DNA of 64,000 bases from Streptomyces odontomachi (GTDB lineage Bacteria; Actinomycetota; Actinomycetes; Streptomycetales; Streptomycetaceae), in assembly GCF_024435355.1 (NCBI RefSeq), contig NZ_JAMJWG010000016.1, positions 186,001-250,000 on the forward strand, read 5' to 3'. The position numbers and the translations under genes are program-made. Below are positions 18,135-27,395 of this stretch, piece by piece (position 1 is the first letter of the stretch; each line of letters opens with the position of its first letter). A model generated the notes under the pieces. The model searched no databases, was not told the origin of the DNA, and saw only the letters and a program-made list of their open reading frames with translations.

Positions 18135-18405
18135 CGTTCGTAGCCTCGCCTTGTCTCAGCGCGGGCGGCGCCGCCGGCCCTGCGTCTTTCCTCGTCGCTC
18201 ACTGTCCGTCGCTCACTGTCCGCGTGGTCCGTCGCTCACTGTCCGCTTGGTCTGCGCTCGCTCATCAAGGTCTCAGTGCGCCGTCTGCACGCCCCGTCGC
18301 GCGCTGTCCGCGCCGCGTTCCAGGCACACATACCGCGCCCATCACCACCCGAACGCGCCAACTCACGGATGGTGATTCTGATGCGTTGTCCGACGGCCTA
18401 CCTTG

Positions 18406-19170
18406 TCATGCGTGCCAGTCGAGCGGGACCTGCCGTGTGACGTCCCAGGGGCGCTCCCAGCCGGCGTAGTGCAGGATCCTGTCGATCACTCCGGCCGTGA
18501 AACCCCAGACCAGCGCGGATTCGACCATAAACGCCGGGCCTTTGTAACCGCTGGGATGAATGGCCGTCGCGCGGTTCTCGGGGTCCGTGAGATCCGCCAC
18601 GGGTGCGGTGAAGACCCGGGCGGTCTCGGCCGGGTCCACCACGGCGACCGGGCTCGGCTCGCGCCACCACCCCAGTACGGGTGTGACGACGAAACCACTC
18701 ACCGGGATGTAGAGCTTCGGCAGCACACCGAACACCTGTACGCCACCCGGATCGAGGCCGGTCTCCTCCTGCGCCTCGCGCAACGCGGCACGCAGTGGTC
18801 CCGCTCCGGCGGGGTCGCCGTCCTGCGGATCGAGCGCGCCACCGGGGAACGAGGGCTGGCCTGCGTGCGACCGCAGCGATCCCGCTCGCTCCATGAGCAG
18901 CAGCTCGGGCCCGCGCTCGCCCTCGCCGAAAAGGACCAGCACGGCCGACTGACGCCCCCCGCCGTCCTCGGGCGGCAGGAAACGGCTCAGCTTGGCCGCG
19001 TCCACGGTCTCGAGAGCGCCCAGCACCGGATCGAGCCAGTCAGGCAGTCCGTCGGTACGGACGTCGACGGTGGCGGGGAGGGGCGCCGGCCCCGACGAGG
19101 GGGCCGGCGCGGATGTGGGCGCAGGGCGCTTTACGGCGTCGGCCTGCGCCGCTTCGTGGCACCTTGTCAT
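18406..19170 (-). CDS. NUDIX hydrolase, CoA-pyrophosphatase-like
   Basis: 254 residues. The Nudix box is seen in GGALDPQDGDPAGAG...LREAQEETGLDP, and the upstream LLLMERAGSLRSHAGQPSFPGG matches the UPF0035 motif of CoA pyrophosphatases (NudL type). It would cleave CoA or acyl-CoA to phosphopantetheine and 3',5'-ADP, or a related nucleoside diphosphate. The first 35 residues are Ala/Pro-rich. It lies 13 bp behind nth and is probably cotranscribed with it. In the spacer beyond its stop (18190-18260) a GTCGCTCACTGTCC unit is present three times. Confidence 0.88.
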   Translation of the reverse strand: MTRCHEAAQADAVKRPAPTSAPAPSSGPAPLPATVDVRTDGLPDWLDPVLGALETVDAAKLSRFLPPEDGGGRQSAVLVLFGEGERGPELLLMERAGSLRSHAGQPSFPGGALDPQDGDPAGAGPLRAALREAQEETGLDPGGVQVFGVLPKLYIPVSGFVVTPVLGWWREPSPVAVVDPAETARVFTAPVADLTDPENRATAIHPSGYKGPAFMVESALVWGFTAGVIDRILHYAGWERPWDVTRQVPLDWHA

Positions 19171-19183
19171 CCGCGGCGCCCCG

Positions 19184-20290
19184 TCACGCCGCGCCCAGGG
19201 GCGGCGCGGCGATGCCGCCCGCCTCCAGGTAGGCGGCGGGCGGCTTGAGGCGCTGGCCCGGCATGCCGCCCTTCTCGTACTTGAGCAGCTTCTTCGCCTT
19301 CTCCGGGTCCGTCTCGCCCTCGCCGTAGGCGGGGCACAGCGGCGCGATGGGGCAGCCGCCGCAGGCCGGCTTGCGGGAGTGGCAGATGCGCCGGCCGTGG
19401 AAGATCACGTGGTGCGAGAGCATCGTCCAGTCGCTCTTGGGGAAGAGCGCGCCGACCGCGGCCTCGACCTTGTCCGGGTCGGTCTCGTCCGTCCACTTCC
19501 AGCGCCGCACCAGCCTCCCGAAGTGGGTGTCCACCGTGATCCCGGGGACCCCGAAGGCATTGCCGAGCACCACGAACGCGGTCTTGCGGCCCACACCGGG
19601 GAGCTTGACCAGTTCCTCGAGGGTGCCCGGGACCTCGCCTCCGAAGTCGTCCCGCAGGGCAATGGCGATCCCTATGATCGACTTCGTCTTGGCGCGGAAG
19701 AACCCGGTCGGCCTGATCAGCTCCTCGACCCGCTCCGGATCGGCCGCGGCCAGGTCCTCGGGCGTCGGATACGCGGCGAACAGGCCGGGTGTCGTCTGGT
19801 TCACCCGCAGGTCGGTGGTCTGGGCGGAGAGCACCGTGGCGAGCAGCAGCTGGAACGGGTTCTCGAAGTCGAGCTCGGGGTGGGCGTAGGGGTACACCTC
19901 GGCGAGCTCGCGGTCGATCCGCCGGGCGCGCCGGACCAGCGCGGTGTGGCTCTCGGGCCGCGCCGGCGTCTTGGCGGTCTTCGCCGCCGTCGCCTTGCCG
20001 GCCTTGGGCGCCGCCTCGGCCTTTGCGGTCTTCGCGGGGGCCTCGGCCTGCGCGGTCTTCTTGGCCTTCGCCGCTGCGGTCTTCTTCGCGGGCGCCGCCT
20101 TCTTCGCGGGCACCGAGGCCTCCTTCGCCGCCTTTGTTGCTTTTGTCGCCTTTACCGGCGTTGCCTTCGCCGCCTTCGCCGCCTTCGTCGTCCGTGCGGT
20201 ACGTGCCGCCTTACGGGCTGTAGATGCCGCTTCCGCAGCCTCCCCGGACCCTTCCGGGGTGGCCGAGTGCTCCGATCCCACCGAACTCAC
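19184..20290 (-). CDS. nth: Endonuclease III with Ala/Lys-rich N-terminal tail
   Basis: 368 residues, about 110 longer than a typical Nth. Residues 1-110 are almost entirely Ala, Lys, Thr and Pro with KAAKATKA-type repeats like histone H1-type tails. The catalytic core follows: the helix-hairpin-helix ELVKLPGVGRKTAFVVLGNAF with the catalytic Lys, ITVDTHFGRL with the catalytic Asp, and the 4Fe-4S ligands C-x6-C-x2-C-x5-C in CHSRKPACGGCPIAPLC. It is a bifunctional DNA glycosylase/AP lyase removing oxidised pyrimidines. A later internal start could trim the tail, but the frame is uninterrupted and codon use is consistent. Confidence 0.93.
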   Translation of the reverse strand: MSSVGSEHSATPEGSGEAAEAASTARKAARTARTTKAAKAAKATPVKATKATKAAKEASVPAKKAAPAKKTAAAKAKKTAQAEAPAKTAKAEAAPKAGKATAAKTAKTPARPESHTALVRRARRIDRELAEVYPYAHPELDFENPFQLLLATVLSAQTTDLRVNQTTPGLFAAYPTPEDLAAADPERVEELIRPTGFFRAKTKSIIGIAIALRDDFGGEVPGTLEELVKLPGVGRKTAFVVLGNAFGVPGITVDTHFGRLVRRWKWTDETDPDKVEAAVGALFPKSDWTMLSHHVIFHGRRICHSRKPACGGCPIAPLCPAYGEGETDPEKAKKLLKYEKGGMPGQRLKPPAAYLEAGGIAAPPLGAA

Positions 20291-20692
20291 CGCTGCCTCT
20301 GCCTCCGCTTCCGTGCCACTTCCGCCCGTGGCGCCGGATGTGCCGTGCTTGTCGTTTCGCCGGCCCCGGTCGGAGCCTGTTCGCCCACAGCGGAATTCTG
20401 GCGCTCATCCACCGGTCCGGGTCCCTCGGCCCGCGCTCCCACCGGCTCTTTGGACACCCGGCCAGCCTAAAGCCAGCCGCCGACATCCGCCCCGGACCTC
20501 GTGGATCAGCCCCCAATTGGCCCCCTCCCTCACGGTAGGGCGCGTCGGTACGGCAGACTTGTGACTGATCACACTGTTTGGACCGTCCAGCACAATGGGG
20601 AGCAGGAACACCTGGAGCCAGCTCCTGGATCCCAGGTCCCTGGACCCATATCCCTGGATTCCGCCCGGTGCAGGCCGACAAGGAGAGAACTC
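20291..20692. other. Divergent intergenic region between nth and crp
   Basis: Holds both promoters. Just before crp (20605-20665) the sequence repeats CC(T/A)GGA(T/C)CC-type palindromic units, which could fold in the crp leader or bind a regulator. No gene is supported in this interval. Confidence 0.4.
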
Positions 20693-21367
20693 GTGGACGA
20701 CGTTCTGCGGCGCGCCCCGCTCTTCGCCGCGCTCGATGACGAGCAGGCCGCGGAGCTGCGCGCTTCCATGAGCGAGACGACCCTCGCACGCGGTGACGCG
20801 CTCTTCCACGAGGGCGACCCCGGTGACCGCCTGTACGTGGTCACAGAGGGCAAGGTCAAGCTCCATCGCACGTCCCCCGACGGCCGGGAGAACATGCTGG
20901 CCGTCCTGGGCCCCGGTGAGCTGATCGGCGAGCTCTCCCTGTTCGACCCGGGCCCGCGCACGGCCACGGCCACCGCGCTCACCGAGGTCAAGCTCCTCGG
21001 CCTGGGCCACGGCGACCTCCAGCCCTGGCTGAACGCCCGCCCGGAGGTCGCCTCCGCCCTGCTGCGCGCCGTCGCCCGGCGCCTGCGCAAGACCAACGAC
21101 CAGATGTCCGACCTGGTCTTCTCGGACGTTCCCGGCCGTGTCGCCCGTGCGCTCCTCGACCTGTCGCGCCGCTTCGGCGTGCAGTCGGAGGAGGGCATCC
21201 ACGTGGTGCACGACCTCACCCAGGAAGAGCTGGCCCAGCTGGTCGGCGCCTCCCGCGAGACGGTCAACAAGGCCCTGGCGGACTTCGCCGGGCGCGGCTG
21301 GCTCCGGTTGGAGGCCCGCGCCGTGATCCTGCTGGACGTGGAGCGGCTGGCGAAGCGTTCCCGCTGA
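20693..21367 (+). CDS. crp: Crp/Fnr-family transcriptional regulator Crp
   Basis: 224 residues, the standard length. An N-terminal cyclic-nucleotide-binding beta-roll (residues 8-125, GDPGDRLYVVTEGKVKL and the phosphate-binding region GELIGELSLFDPGPRTATATA), a dimerisation helix, and a C-terminal winged helix with recognition helix in EELAQLVGASRETVNKAL. GTG start behind AAGGAG. Known: Streptomyces Crp binds cAMP, controls germination, and influences antibiotic production. Its location beside nth is conserved in actinobacteria. Confidence 0.96.
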   Translation: MDDVLRRAPLFAALDDEQAAELRASMSETTLARGDALFHEGDPGDRLYVVTEGKVKLHRTSPDGRENMLAVLGPGELIGELSLFDPGPRTATATALTEVKLLGLGHGDLQPWLNARPEVASALLRAVARRLRKTNDQMSDLVFSDVPGRVARALLDLSRRFGVQSEEGIHVVHDLTQEELAQLVGASRETVNKALADFAGRGWLRLEARAVILLDVERLAKRSR

Positions 21368-21424
21368 GGGAGCCCCCACCTACCTGCCGGGCCCGCCCCC
21401 GGCCCTCGAGCGCCGTCACGGGCC

Positions 21425-22258
21425 TCACGAGATCAGCCCGTGCTCCCCGAGGTAGTTCAGTTGTGCCCGGACGGAAAGCTCCGCAGCCGGCCACAGGGAG
21501 CGGTCCACGTCCGCGTACACATGGGCTACCACGTCCGTGACCGTACGGTGGCCCGCCTCGACGGCGCTCTCGACCTGGGCGAGCCGCGAGGCGCGATGCG
21601 CCAGGTAGAACTCGATGGCGCCCTGGGCGTCCTCCAGGACCGGGCCGTGACCCGGCAGCACCGTGTCGACACCGTCGTCGACCGTCAGGGAACGCAGTCT
21701 GCGCAACGAGTCCAGATAGTCGCCGAGCCGTCCGTCCGGATGCGCCACCATCGTGGTGCCGCGGCCGAGGATGGTGTCCCCGGTCAGTACGGCACGGTCG
21801 GCCGGCAGCAGGAAGCAGAGCGAGTCTGCGGTGTGACCGGGGGTCGGTACGACGATCATCTCCAGGCCGCCGACGCGGATGACGTCGCCTGCCGCCAGGC
21901 CCTCGTCGCCCAGCCGCAGGGCCGGATCCAAGGCGCGCACCTTTGTGCCCGTCAGCTCGGCAAACCTCGCAGCGCCCGCCGCGTGATCGGGATGGCCGTG
22001 CGTCAGCAGGGTGAGCGCGACGCGCCGCCCCGTCTCCTCGGCGGTACGTATCACCTGACGCAGATGCCCTTCGTCCAGCGGCCCCGGGTCGATCACCACG
22101 GCGAGTTCGGAGTCCGGCTCCGAGACGAGCCAGGTGTTGGTGCCGTCGAGGGTCATCGCGGAGGCGTTGGGCGCCAGCACATTGACGGCCCTGGCGGTGG
22201 CGGGCCCGGAGACGACCGCGTCACGCGGCTGACCTGGGAGGGCGTCTGCGGCGGTCAT
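21425..22258 (-). CDS. MBL-fold metallo-hydrolase
   Basis: 277 residues. The metal-binding motif THGHPDHAAG, plus PTPGHTADS, TGDTILGRG and the later LPGHGP, give a complete binuclear zinc site. The C-terminal part (EFYLAHRASRLAQVESAV) is the beta-lactamase-like associated winged-helix domain seen in LACTB2-like nucleases and hydrolases. Substrate is unknown. Its start overlaps the stop of the NUDIX gene upstream (ATGA), so the two are coupled. Confidence 0.9.
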   Translation of the reverse strand: MTAADALPGQPRDAVVSGPATARAVNVLAPNASAMTLDGTNTWLVSEPDSELAVVIDPGPLDEGHLRQVIRTAEETGRRVALTLLTHGHPDHAAGAARFAELTGTKVRALDPALRLGDEGLAAGDVIRVGGLEMIVVPTPGHTADSLCFLLPADRAVLTGDTILGRGTTMVAHPDGRLGDYLDSLRRLRSLTVDDGVDTVLPGHGPVLEDAQGAIEFYLAHRASRLAQVESAVEAGHRTVTDVVAHVYADVDRSLWPAAELSVRAQLNYLGEHGLIS

Positions 22259-23352
22259 TCGGGGTCCTTCCCGGTGGTGTCCTTCGAGCCCGGGGCCGGG
22301 GCGCCCTTGGGCTCCGCCCGGCGCGAGGCGTCCGCTGGTGCCTCGCCGCCCGGCGCACCCACCGGCGTTTCGGCCCGGACACGTCTGGTGAACTCCTCGT
22401 ATCCGGGCCAGATGAGCTCCACCTCGCCGTGCACCAGCCGGGCCTGGGCCATCACGGCGGTCAGGTCACGGTCGTCGGCGGCGGCCAGGATCTCCGCGAC
22501 GTTCCCGTATGCGCTCAGTTCGCGCAGGGTGGCGATGGTCGGCGGCAGCATCATCAGCTCGCGCGCGTCGTAGCGTGCTGCGGCCTCCGCCGGGCTGATC
22601 CAGACGGTGCGGTCTGCCTCACCGGACGTCTTCGCGGTGCGTTGGCCCGCGGGGAGGGCTGCCGCGAAGAACCATGTGTCGTAGCGGCGTGACTCGAACT
22701 CCGGCGTGATCCAGCGGGCCCAGGCACCCAGCAGGTCGGAGCGCAACACCAGTCCGCGGCGTGCCAGGAACTCCGCGAACGACAGCTCGTGCGCGACCAG
22801 CTCCGCCCGGTCGGCCTCCCAGTCGGCGCTGGTGATGTCCGAGACCAGGGCGTCCGGCGCGGGCCCGGCGAGGAGCACGCCCGACTCCTCGAACGTCTCG
22901 CGCACCGCGGCGCAGACGATGGCCTGCGCGGCGGCCTCGTCGACTCCGAGCCGGTCCGCCCACTTTGCCCGCGACGGGCCGGCCCAGCCGACCAGCACAT
23001 CATCGTCCCGCGGGTCGACGCCGCCGCCCGGGTAGGCGTAGGCACCGGCCGCGAACGGCATGGACGTACGACGGCGCAGCATATGGACGGCGGGCCCGGA
23101 AGGTGACACGAAACCGGCCGGCGCACCCGGGTCCGGACCGCTCTGGCGGTCGGACTCCCGGCCGTCCGGCGCACCGGGCTCCCGACCACCCTGCACATCC
23201 AGCTCAGGACCAGTCCGCGCACCGGTCTCCGGTGTGTCCCGCAGCAGCATGACCGTGGCGGCGCGCCGCGCAGGGACGACCTCCAGCTCGCCACTCGCCA
23301 GCGCACGGATACGGTCGGGCCACTCCGGGGGGTACCACTGACCAGATGCCAT
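22255..23352 (-). CDS. NUDIX hydrolase, NUDT19-like
   Basis: 365 residues. The Nudix box is interrupted by long loops: YPGGGVDPRDDD, then about 30 residues, then VRETFEESGVLLAG. This wide spacing resembles the NUDT19/RP2p group, some of which hydrolyse CoA derivatives. Residues 45-80 are a low-complexity insert rich in Gly, Pro, Asp and Arg (repeats of GPDPGAP type), and the last 35 residues are also Pro/Ala-rich. It overlaps the MBL gene by 4 bp. Confidence 0.85.
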   Translation of the reverse strand: MASGQWYPPEWPDRIRALASGELEVVPARRAATVMLLRDTPETGARTGPELDVQGGREPGAPDGRESDRQSGPDPGAPAGFVSPSGPAVHMLRRRTSMPFAAGAYAYPGGGVDPRDDDVLVGWAGPSRAKWADRLGVDEAAAQAIVCAAVRETFEESGVLLAGPAPDALVSDITSADWEADRAELVAHELSFAEFLARRGLVLRSDLLGAWARWITPEFESRRYDTWFFAAALPAGQRTAKTSGEADRTVWISPAEAAARYDARELMMLPPTIATLRELSAYGNVAEILAAADDRDLTAVMAQARLVHGEVELIWPGYEEFTRRVRAETPVGAPGGEAPADASRRAEPKGAPAPGSKDTTGKDPE

Positions 23353-23600
23353 GGTCGGAGGCTAACCCGCACCCGGCCTCTCGTTCGAGCCCTCCGGCGT
23401 CCCGGTCGAACCCCTGCCGAGCGCGTCCGAGCCCCTTGGGGCTTCCCGCGGCCCTCCGTCCGCCCGGCTACTCTGTGCTGCCCGGCTACCCGGCTGCCGG
23501 TCGGAACGAATCAGCCGAGCCCGCCCGGGGCGGACTGGCCCAGGGGCCGACTGGCCCGGGGCGGGCTGCCCGAGCCGCCCACCCGAAGAGGACCCGTCGC

Positions 23601-24071
23601 TCAGTCCTCCGCCAGCTCCACCTGGATCTCCACTTCCACCGGAGCGTCCAGCGGGAGTACGGCGACCCCGACCGCGCTGCGTGCGTGCACGCCCTTGTCG
23701 CCGAGGGCGGCGCCGAGGAGTTCGCTCGCGCCGTTGATGACGGCGGGCTGGCCCGTGAAGTCGGGTGCGGAGGCCACGAAGCCGACGACCTTCACCACCC
23801 GGACGATCCGGTCGAGGTCACCCGCGATGGTCTTGACCGCCGCCAACGCGTTCAGTGCACAGGTGCCGGCGAGTTCCTTGGCTTCCTCGGGGGCGACCTC
23901 CGCGCCCACCTTGCCGGTGACCGGCAGCTTGCCCGCCACCATGGGAAGCTGACCCGACGTGTAGACATACGCCCCGGAACGGACGGCGGGCTGGTACGCG
24001 GCCAGCGGCGGCACGACGTCGGGCAGCGCGAAACCCAGCTCGGCCAGCTTGGCCTCCACGACACCGCTCAT
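23601..24071 (-). CDS. RidA-family (YjgF/YER057c) protein
   Basis: 156 residues. The RidA fold is indicated by YTSGQLPMVAGKLPVTGKVG, the NALAAVKTIAGDLDRIVRVVKVVGFVAS core and the C-terminal GVAVLPLDAPVEVEIQVEL. Canonical RidA uses an Arg at the end of ARSAVGVAVLPLDAPVEVE-like segments to bind imino acids; ARSA is seen here, so deaminase activity on reactive enamines/imines is possible. The ATG two codons below the longest start is used. Part of the minus-strand run with DUF4177, 42 bp upstream. Confidence 0.85.
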   Translation of the reverse strand: MSGVVEAKLAELGFALPDVVPPLAAYQPAVRSGAYVYTSGQLPMVAGKLPVTGKVGAEVAPEEAKELAGTCALNALAAVKTIAGDLDRIVRVVKVVGFVASAPDFTGQPAVINGASELLGAALGDKGVHARSAVGVAVLPLDAPVEVEIQVELAED

Positions 24072-24120
24072 GCCCACCGCTTCCCTGCTCGTCGTGCGAC
24101 CGGGCCCTGGACGGGGCCGC

Positions 24121-24279
24121 TCACGCCTGCTTCTCCCGCTTCAGATAGGCCACCAGCTGCTCCGGATTGGGCCCGGGCACGACCTGGACGAGCTCCCAGC
24201 CGTCCTCGCCCCAGGTGTCCAGGATCTGCTTCGTGGCGTGGACGAGCAGAGGGACCGTTGCATATTCCCACTTGGTCAT
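24121..24279 (-). CDS. DUF4177 small protein
   Basis: 52 residues: MTKWEYATVPLLVHATKQIL followed by a segment containing GWELVQVVPGPN. This is the DUF4177 pattern (WEY...LN..G..GWELV). Function unknown. It directly precedes ridA on the same strand and is commonly found between ridA and the ArsA-like genes. Confidence 0.85.
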   Translation of the reverse strand: MTKWEYATVPLLVHATKQILDTWGEDGWELVQVVPGPNPEQLVAYLKREKQA

Positions 24280-24462
24280 GGGCCGACTGTAGCCGCTGGG
24301 AACCGCGCAGCGTGGCCGCGTCCGTATCCATGCGAGCACCGTACTCGCGACCCGCCACCCGCCCTCCGAGTTATCCACAGGCCCGGGTTGTTCCGCGGGG
24401 TTATCCACAGGATTGGGAGACCTCGTGCGTGCGTTGCCGTCGCACTGGTTAGTCTCGAATAC

Positions 24463-25446
24463 GTGAGCAGGCTCCAAGTCGTCAGCGGCAAGGGCGGTAC
24501 CGGCAAGACCACGGTCGCCGCGGCCCTCGCGCTGGCCCTTGCCACCGAGGGACGGCGCACCCTACTCGTGGAGGTGGAAGGCAGACAGGGCATCGCGCAG
24601 CTCTTCGAGACGGAGGCGCTGCCGTACGAGGAGCGGAAGATCGCCGTGGCCCCGGGTGGCGGTGAGGTGTACGCCCTCGCCATCGACCCGGAGTTGGCCC
24701 TGCTGGACTACCTCCAGATGTTCTACAAGCTCGGCAGCGCGGGCCGAGCGCTGAAGAAGCTCGGCGCGATCGACTTCGCGACCACGGTCGCACCGGGCCT
24801 GCGGGACGTGCTGCTCACCGGCAAGGCATGCGAGGCCGTGCGCCGCAAGGACAAGCGCGGCCGCTTCGCATACGACTACGTGATCATGGACGCCCCACCC
24901 ACAGGCCGCGTCACCCGCTTTCTGAACGTGAACGACGAGGTGGCAGGCCTCGCGCGGATCGGCCCGATACACAATCAGGCGCAGGCCGTGATGCGCGTGC
25001 TGAAGTCGTCCGAGACGGCGGTGCACATGGTGACGCTGCTGGAGGAGATGCCCGTTCAGGAGACCGCCGACGGGATAGGCGAGCTGCGCGCCGCGCGCCT
25101 GCCCACCGGCCGCGTCATCGTGAACATGGTGCGTCCCGCCCTGCTGGAGGAGGCGTCCCTCGCCCTGGTCAGGGACGGCGCTCCGGCGCGTACCGCACTC
25201 GCCAGGTCGCTCTCCGCCGCGGGCCTCGGTGGCGCCCGTCGGGGTGGTGGCGCCGAGCGTCTGGTCAGCCCGCTGCTCGGGCAGGCCGCCGAGTACGCGG
25301 AGCGCCATGCCCTGGAGTGCGACCAGCGCGCCGTCCTCGCCGGCCTCGGTCTGCCGCTGCACGAACTACCGCTGCTGGCGGAGGGCATGGACCTGGCGGG
25401 CCTCTTCCAGCTGGCGGCGCTGCTGCGGGAGCAGGGGTTCGCATGA
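24463..25446 (+). CDS. ArsA/Get3-like ATPase, first of a pair
   Basis: 327 residues. The P-loop VSGKGGTGKTTVAAAL carries the signature Lys of the SIMIBI class; YVIMDAPPTGRVTRFL is the switch motif of ArsA/Get3. No arsenic genes are nearby, so arsenite transport is unlikely; family knowledge suggests a chaperone or sorting ATPase. The GTG start is preferred, since the P-loop then begins at residue 7; the longer upstream frame overlaps the opposite-strand DUF4177 gene. It pairs with the next gene, and the two probably form a heterodimer. The mycobacterial counterparts (Rv3679-Rv3680) also adjoin a whiB gene. Confidence 0.85.
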   Translation: MSRLQVVSGKGGTGKTTVAAALALALATEGRRTLLVEVEGRQGIAQLFETEALPYEERKIAVAPGGGEVYALAIDPELALLDYLQMFYKLGSAGRALKKLGAIDFATTVAPGLRDVLLTGKACEAVRRKDKRGRFAYDYVIMDAPPTGRVTRFLNVNDEVAGLARIGPIHNQAQAVMRVLKSSETAVHMVTLLEEMPVQETADGIGELRAARLPTGRVIVNMVRPALLEEASLALVRDGAPARTALARSLSAAGLGGARRGGGAERLVSPLLGQAAEYAERHALECDQRAVLAGLGLPLHELPLLAEGMDLAGLFQLAALLREQGFA

Positions 25447-25624
25447 GGCCGGCGCATCCCGTCCCGGGGGCTCGGGCCCGTCCGGCCCGCAGGAAGTACC
25501 GGAAGAGCAGGCCGGACAGCCCGGCCATGTCAGACAACCGAGTGAGGTCAGGGGGGCCGGGCGGGTTCATGGCAGGTGATCGCGTACGAGGCCGGACGGT
25601 GTTCGGTCCAGGGCAGGTGAGGTC

Positions 25625-27106
25625 ATGACGTCATCCGCTGCGAAGAGCACGGGCAGGGGGCCGGCCGGCAGCCTGTCCTCGGTCCGCGGCCTGGACGTGG
25701 ATCCGCTGCTGGACGACCCGGAGACCCGCATCGTGGTGTGCTGCGGCTCCGGCGGCGTCGGCAAGACGACCACGGCCGCCGCGCTGGGCCTGCGGGCCGC
25801 GGAGCGCGGCCGGCGGGTGGTGGTGCTCACCATCGATCCCGCCCGCAGGCTGGCCCAGTCCATGGGCATCGACTCGCTCGACAACACCCCGCGCCGGGTC
25901 AAGGGCATCGACGACGCGGCCGGCGGCGAACTGCACGCGATGATGCTCGACATGAAGCGCACCTTCGACGAGATCGTCGAGGCGCACGCGGAGCCCGAGC
26001 GGGCCCGCGCCATCCTGGAGAACCCGTTCTACCAGTCCCTGTCGGCCGGTTTCGCCGGTACGCAGGAGTACATGGCGATGGAGAAGCTGGGCCAGCTGCG
26101 GTCCCGTGACGAGTGGGACCTGATCGTCGTCGACACCCCGCCGTCCCGCTCCGCGCTGGACTTCCTCGACGCACCCAAGCGGCTGGGGTCGTTTTTGGAC
26201 GGCAAGCTGATCCGGGTGCTGATGGCACCGGCGAAGGTCGGCGGCCGGGCCGGGATGAAGTTCCTGAACGTGGGGATGTCGATGATGACGGGCGTCCTCG
26301 GCAAGCTCCTGGGCGGTCAGCTGCTCCGTGATGTGCAGACGTTCGTGGCGGCCATGGACACCATGTTCGGCGGGTTCCGTACCCGCGCGGACGCCACGTA
26401 CCGGTTGCTCCAGGCACCGGGCACCGCGTTCTTGGTGGTGGCCTCGCCGGAGCGGGACGCGCTGCGTGAGGCGGCGTATTTCGTGGAGCGGCTGGCCGCG
26501 GAGCAGATGCCGCTCGCAGGGCTGGTACTGAATCGCGTGCACACCAGCGATGCCGCGCATCTGTCGGCCGAGCGCGCCTTGGCCGCCGCTGAGGCGCTGG
26601 ACGAGACCGAGGTCCTGGAGGAGCCGGAGCTGCCGGACCAGCCGCAGGCGGCTGCGACTGAATCCGAGGCCGAGGCTGCGGCTGCGGCTGCGGCTGCGAA
26701 CGAGTCGGGGGCGCGGGGCGAGGAACCGTCAGCGGACGGCGCTGAGACCGCGGCGGCGGATGCGGAAAATCTCGGCCAGGACCGCATGACCGAACCCATC
26801 CGTGGGAAGGCTGAAAATCGTACGTCCGCCGATCCTCCCTCGTCCGGCTCCCCACCCGGACCTTCGGCGGCCCGGGGCACCTCTCCCGACCCCCACGCCG
26901 TGGATCGTCTGACGTCCGGTCTGTTGAAGCTGCATGCCGAGCGCATGCAGCTGCTCGCGCGCGAGCAGCGCACCCGCGACCGTTTCACGGCCCTGCACCC
27001 CGAGGTCAGGGTCGTCGAGGTGGCCGCCCTACCCGGTGATGTCCATGACCTCGCAGGCCTACGGGACATCGGAGACCGACTGACCATGCCCGCAGAGGCC
27101 GACTGA
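25625..27106 (+). CDS. ArsA/Get3-like ATPase, second of a pair
   Basis: 493 residues. P-loop VCCGSGGVGKTTTAAALGL, with Ser instead of the signature Lys, so this partner may depend on the first gene's intersubunit lysine. Switch motif IVVDTPPSRSALDFLDAP. The C-terminal region contains a 100-residue disordered insert (about 340-445, Ala/Glu-rich then Ser/Pro/Gly-rich) before a conserved tail (ERMQLLAREQRTRDRFTALH). The insert makes it longer than mycobacterial homologues. It is co-oriented with the first ATPase, 178 bp downstream, and converges on wblA. Confidence 0.85.
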   Translation: MTSSAAKSTGRGPAGSLSSVRGLDVDPLLDDPETRIVVCCGSGGVGKTTTAAALGLRAAERGRRVVVLTIDPARRLAQSMGIDSLDNTPRRVKGIDDAAGGELHAMMLDMKRTFDEIVEAHAEPERARAILENPFYQSLSAGFAGTQEYMAMEKLGQLRSRDEWDLIVVDTPPSRSALDFLDAPKRLGSFLDGKLIRVLMAPAKVGGRAGMKFLNVGMSMMTGVLGKLLGGQLLRDVQTFVAAMDTMFGGFRTRADATYRLLQAPGTAFLVVASPERDALREAAYFVERLAAEQMPLAGLVLNRVHTSDAAHLSAERALAAAEALDETEVLEEPELPDQPQAAATESEAEAAAAAAAANESGARGEEPSADGAETAAADAENLGQDRMTEPIRGKAENRTSADPPSSGSPPGPSAARGTSPDPHAVDRLTSGLLKLHAERMQLLAREQRTRDRFTALHPEVRVVEVAALPGDVHDLAGLRDIGDRLTMPAEAD

Positions 27107-27395
27107 CGTCCAGGTCACAGTTACCGTCAAACGGCCAAGCCATACGGGCGAGTCACATGTGCGGAGTCACACGAGTCCACGGGCCATGGGCACGCTCATG
27201 CATCAGGTCATACATCACATGGGCACGGCTCATGCATCACATGGGCACAGCCATGCTGAGGCACGAAGACCGAGGCAAGATCATGGCGACGGCACGAAGA
27301 TCACTGCGGCCCAGGAGCGGCGGCAACCCAGAAACGGCCTAGGAGTAGCGGCCCAGGACCGCGGCCGGGAACAAAGAATGCCGTGCCGATACCGC

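Noticed and set aside
24463..27106. Arsenite efflux pump genes
   Set aside because: No arsB, arsC or arsR nearby and the pair adjoins wblA; they belong to the Get3-like group instead.
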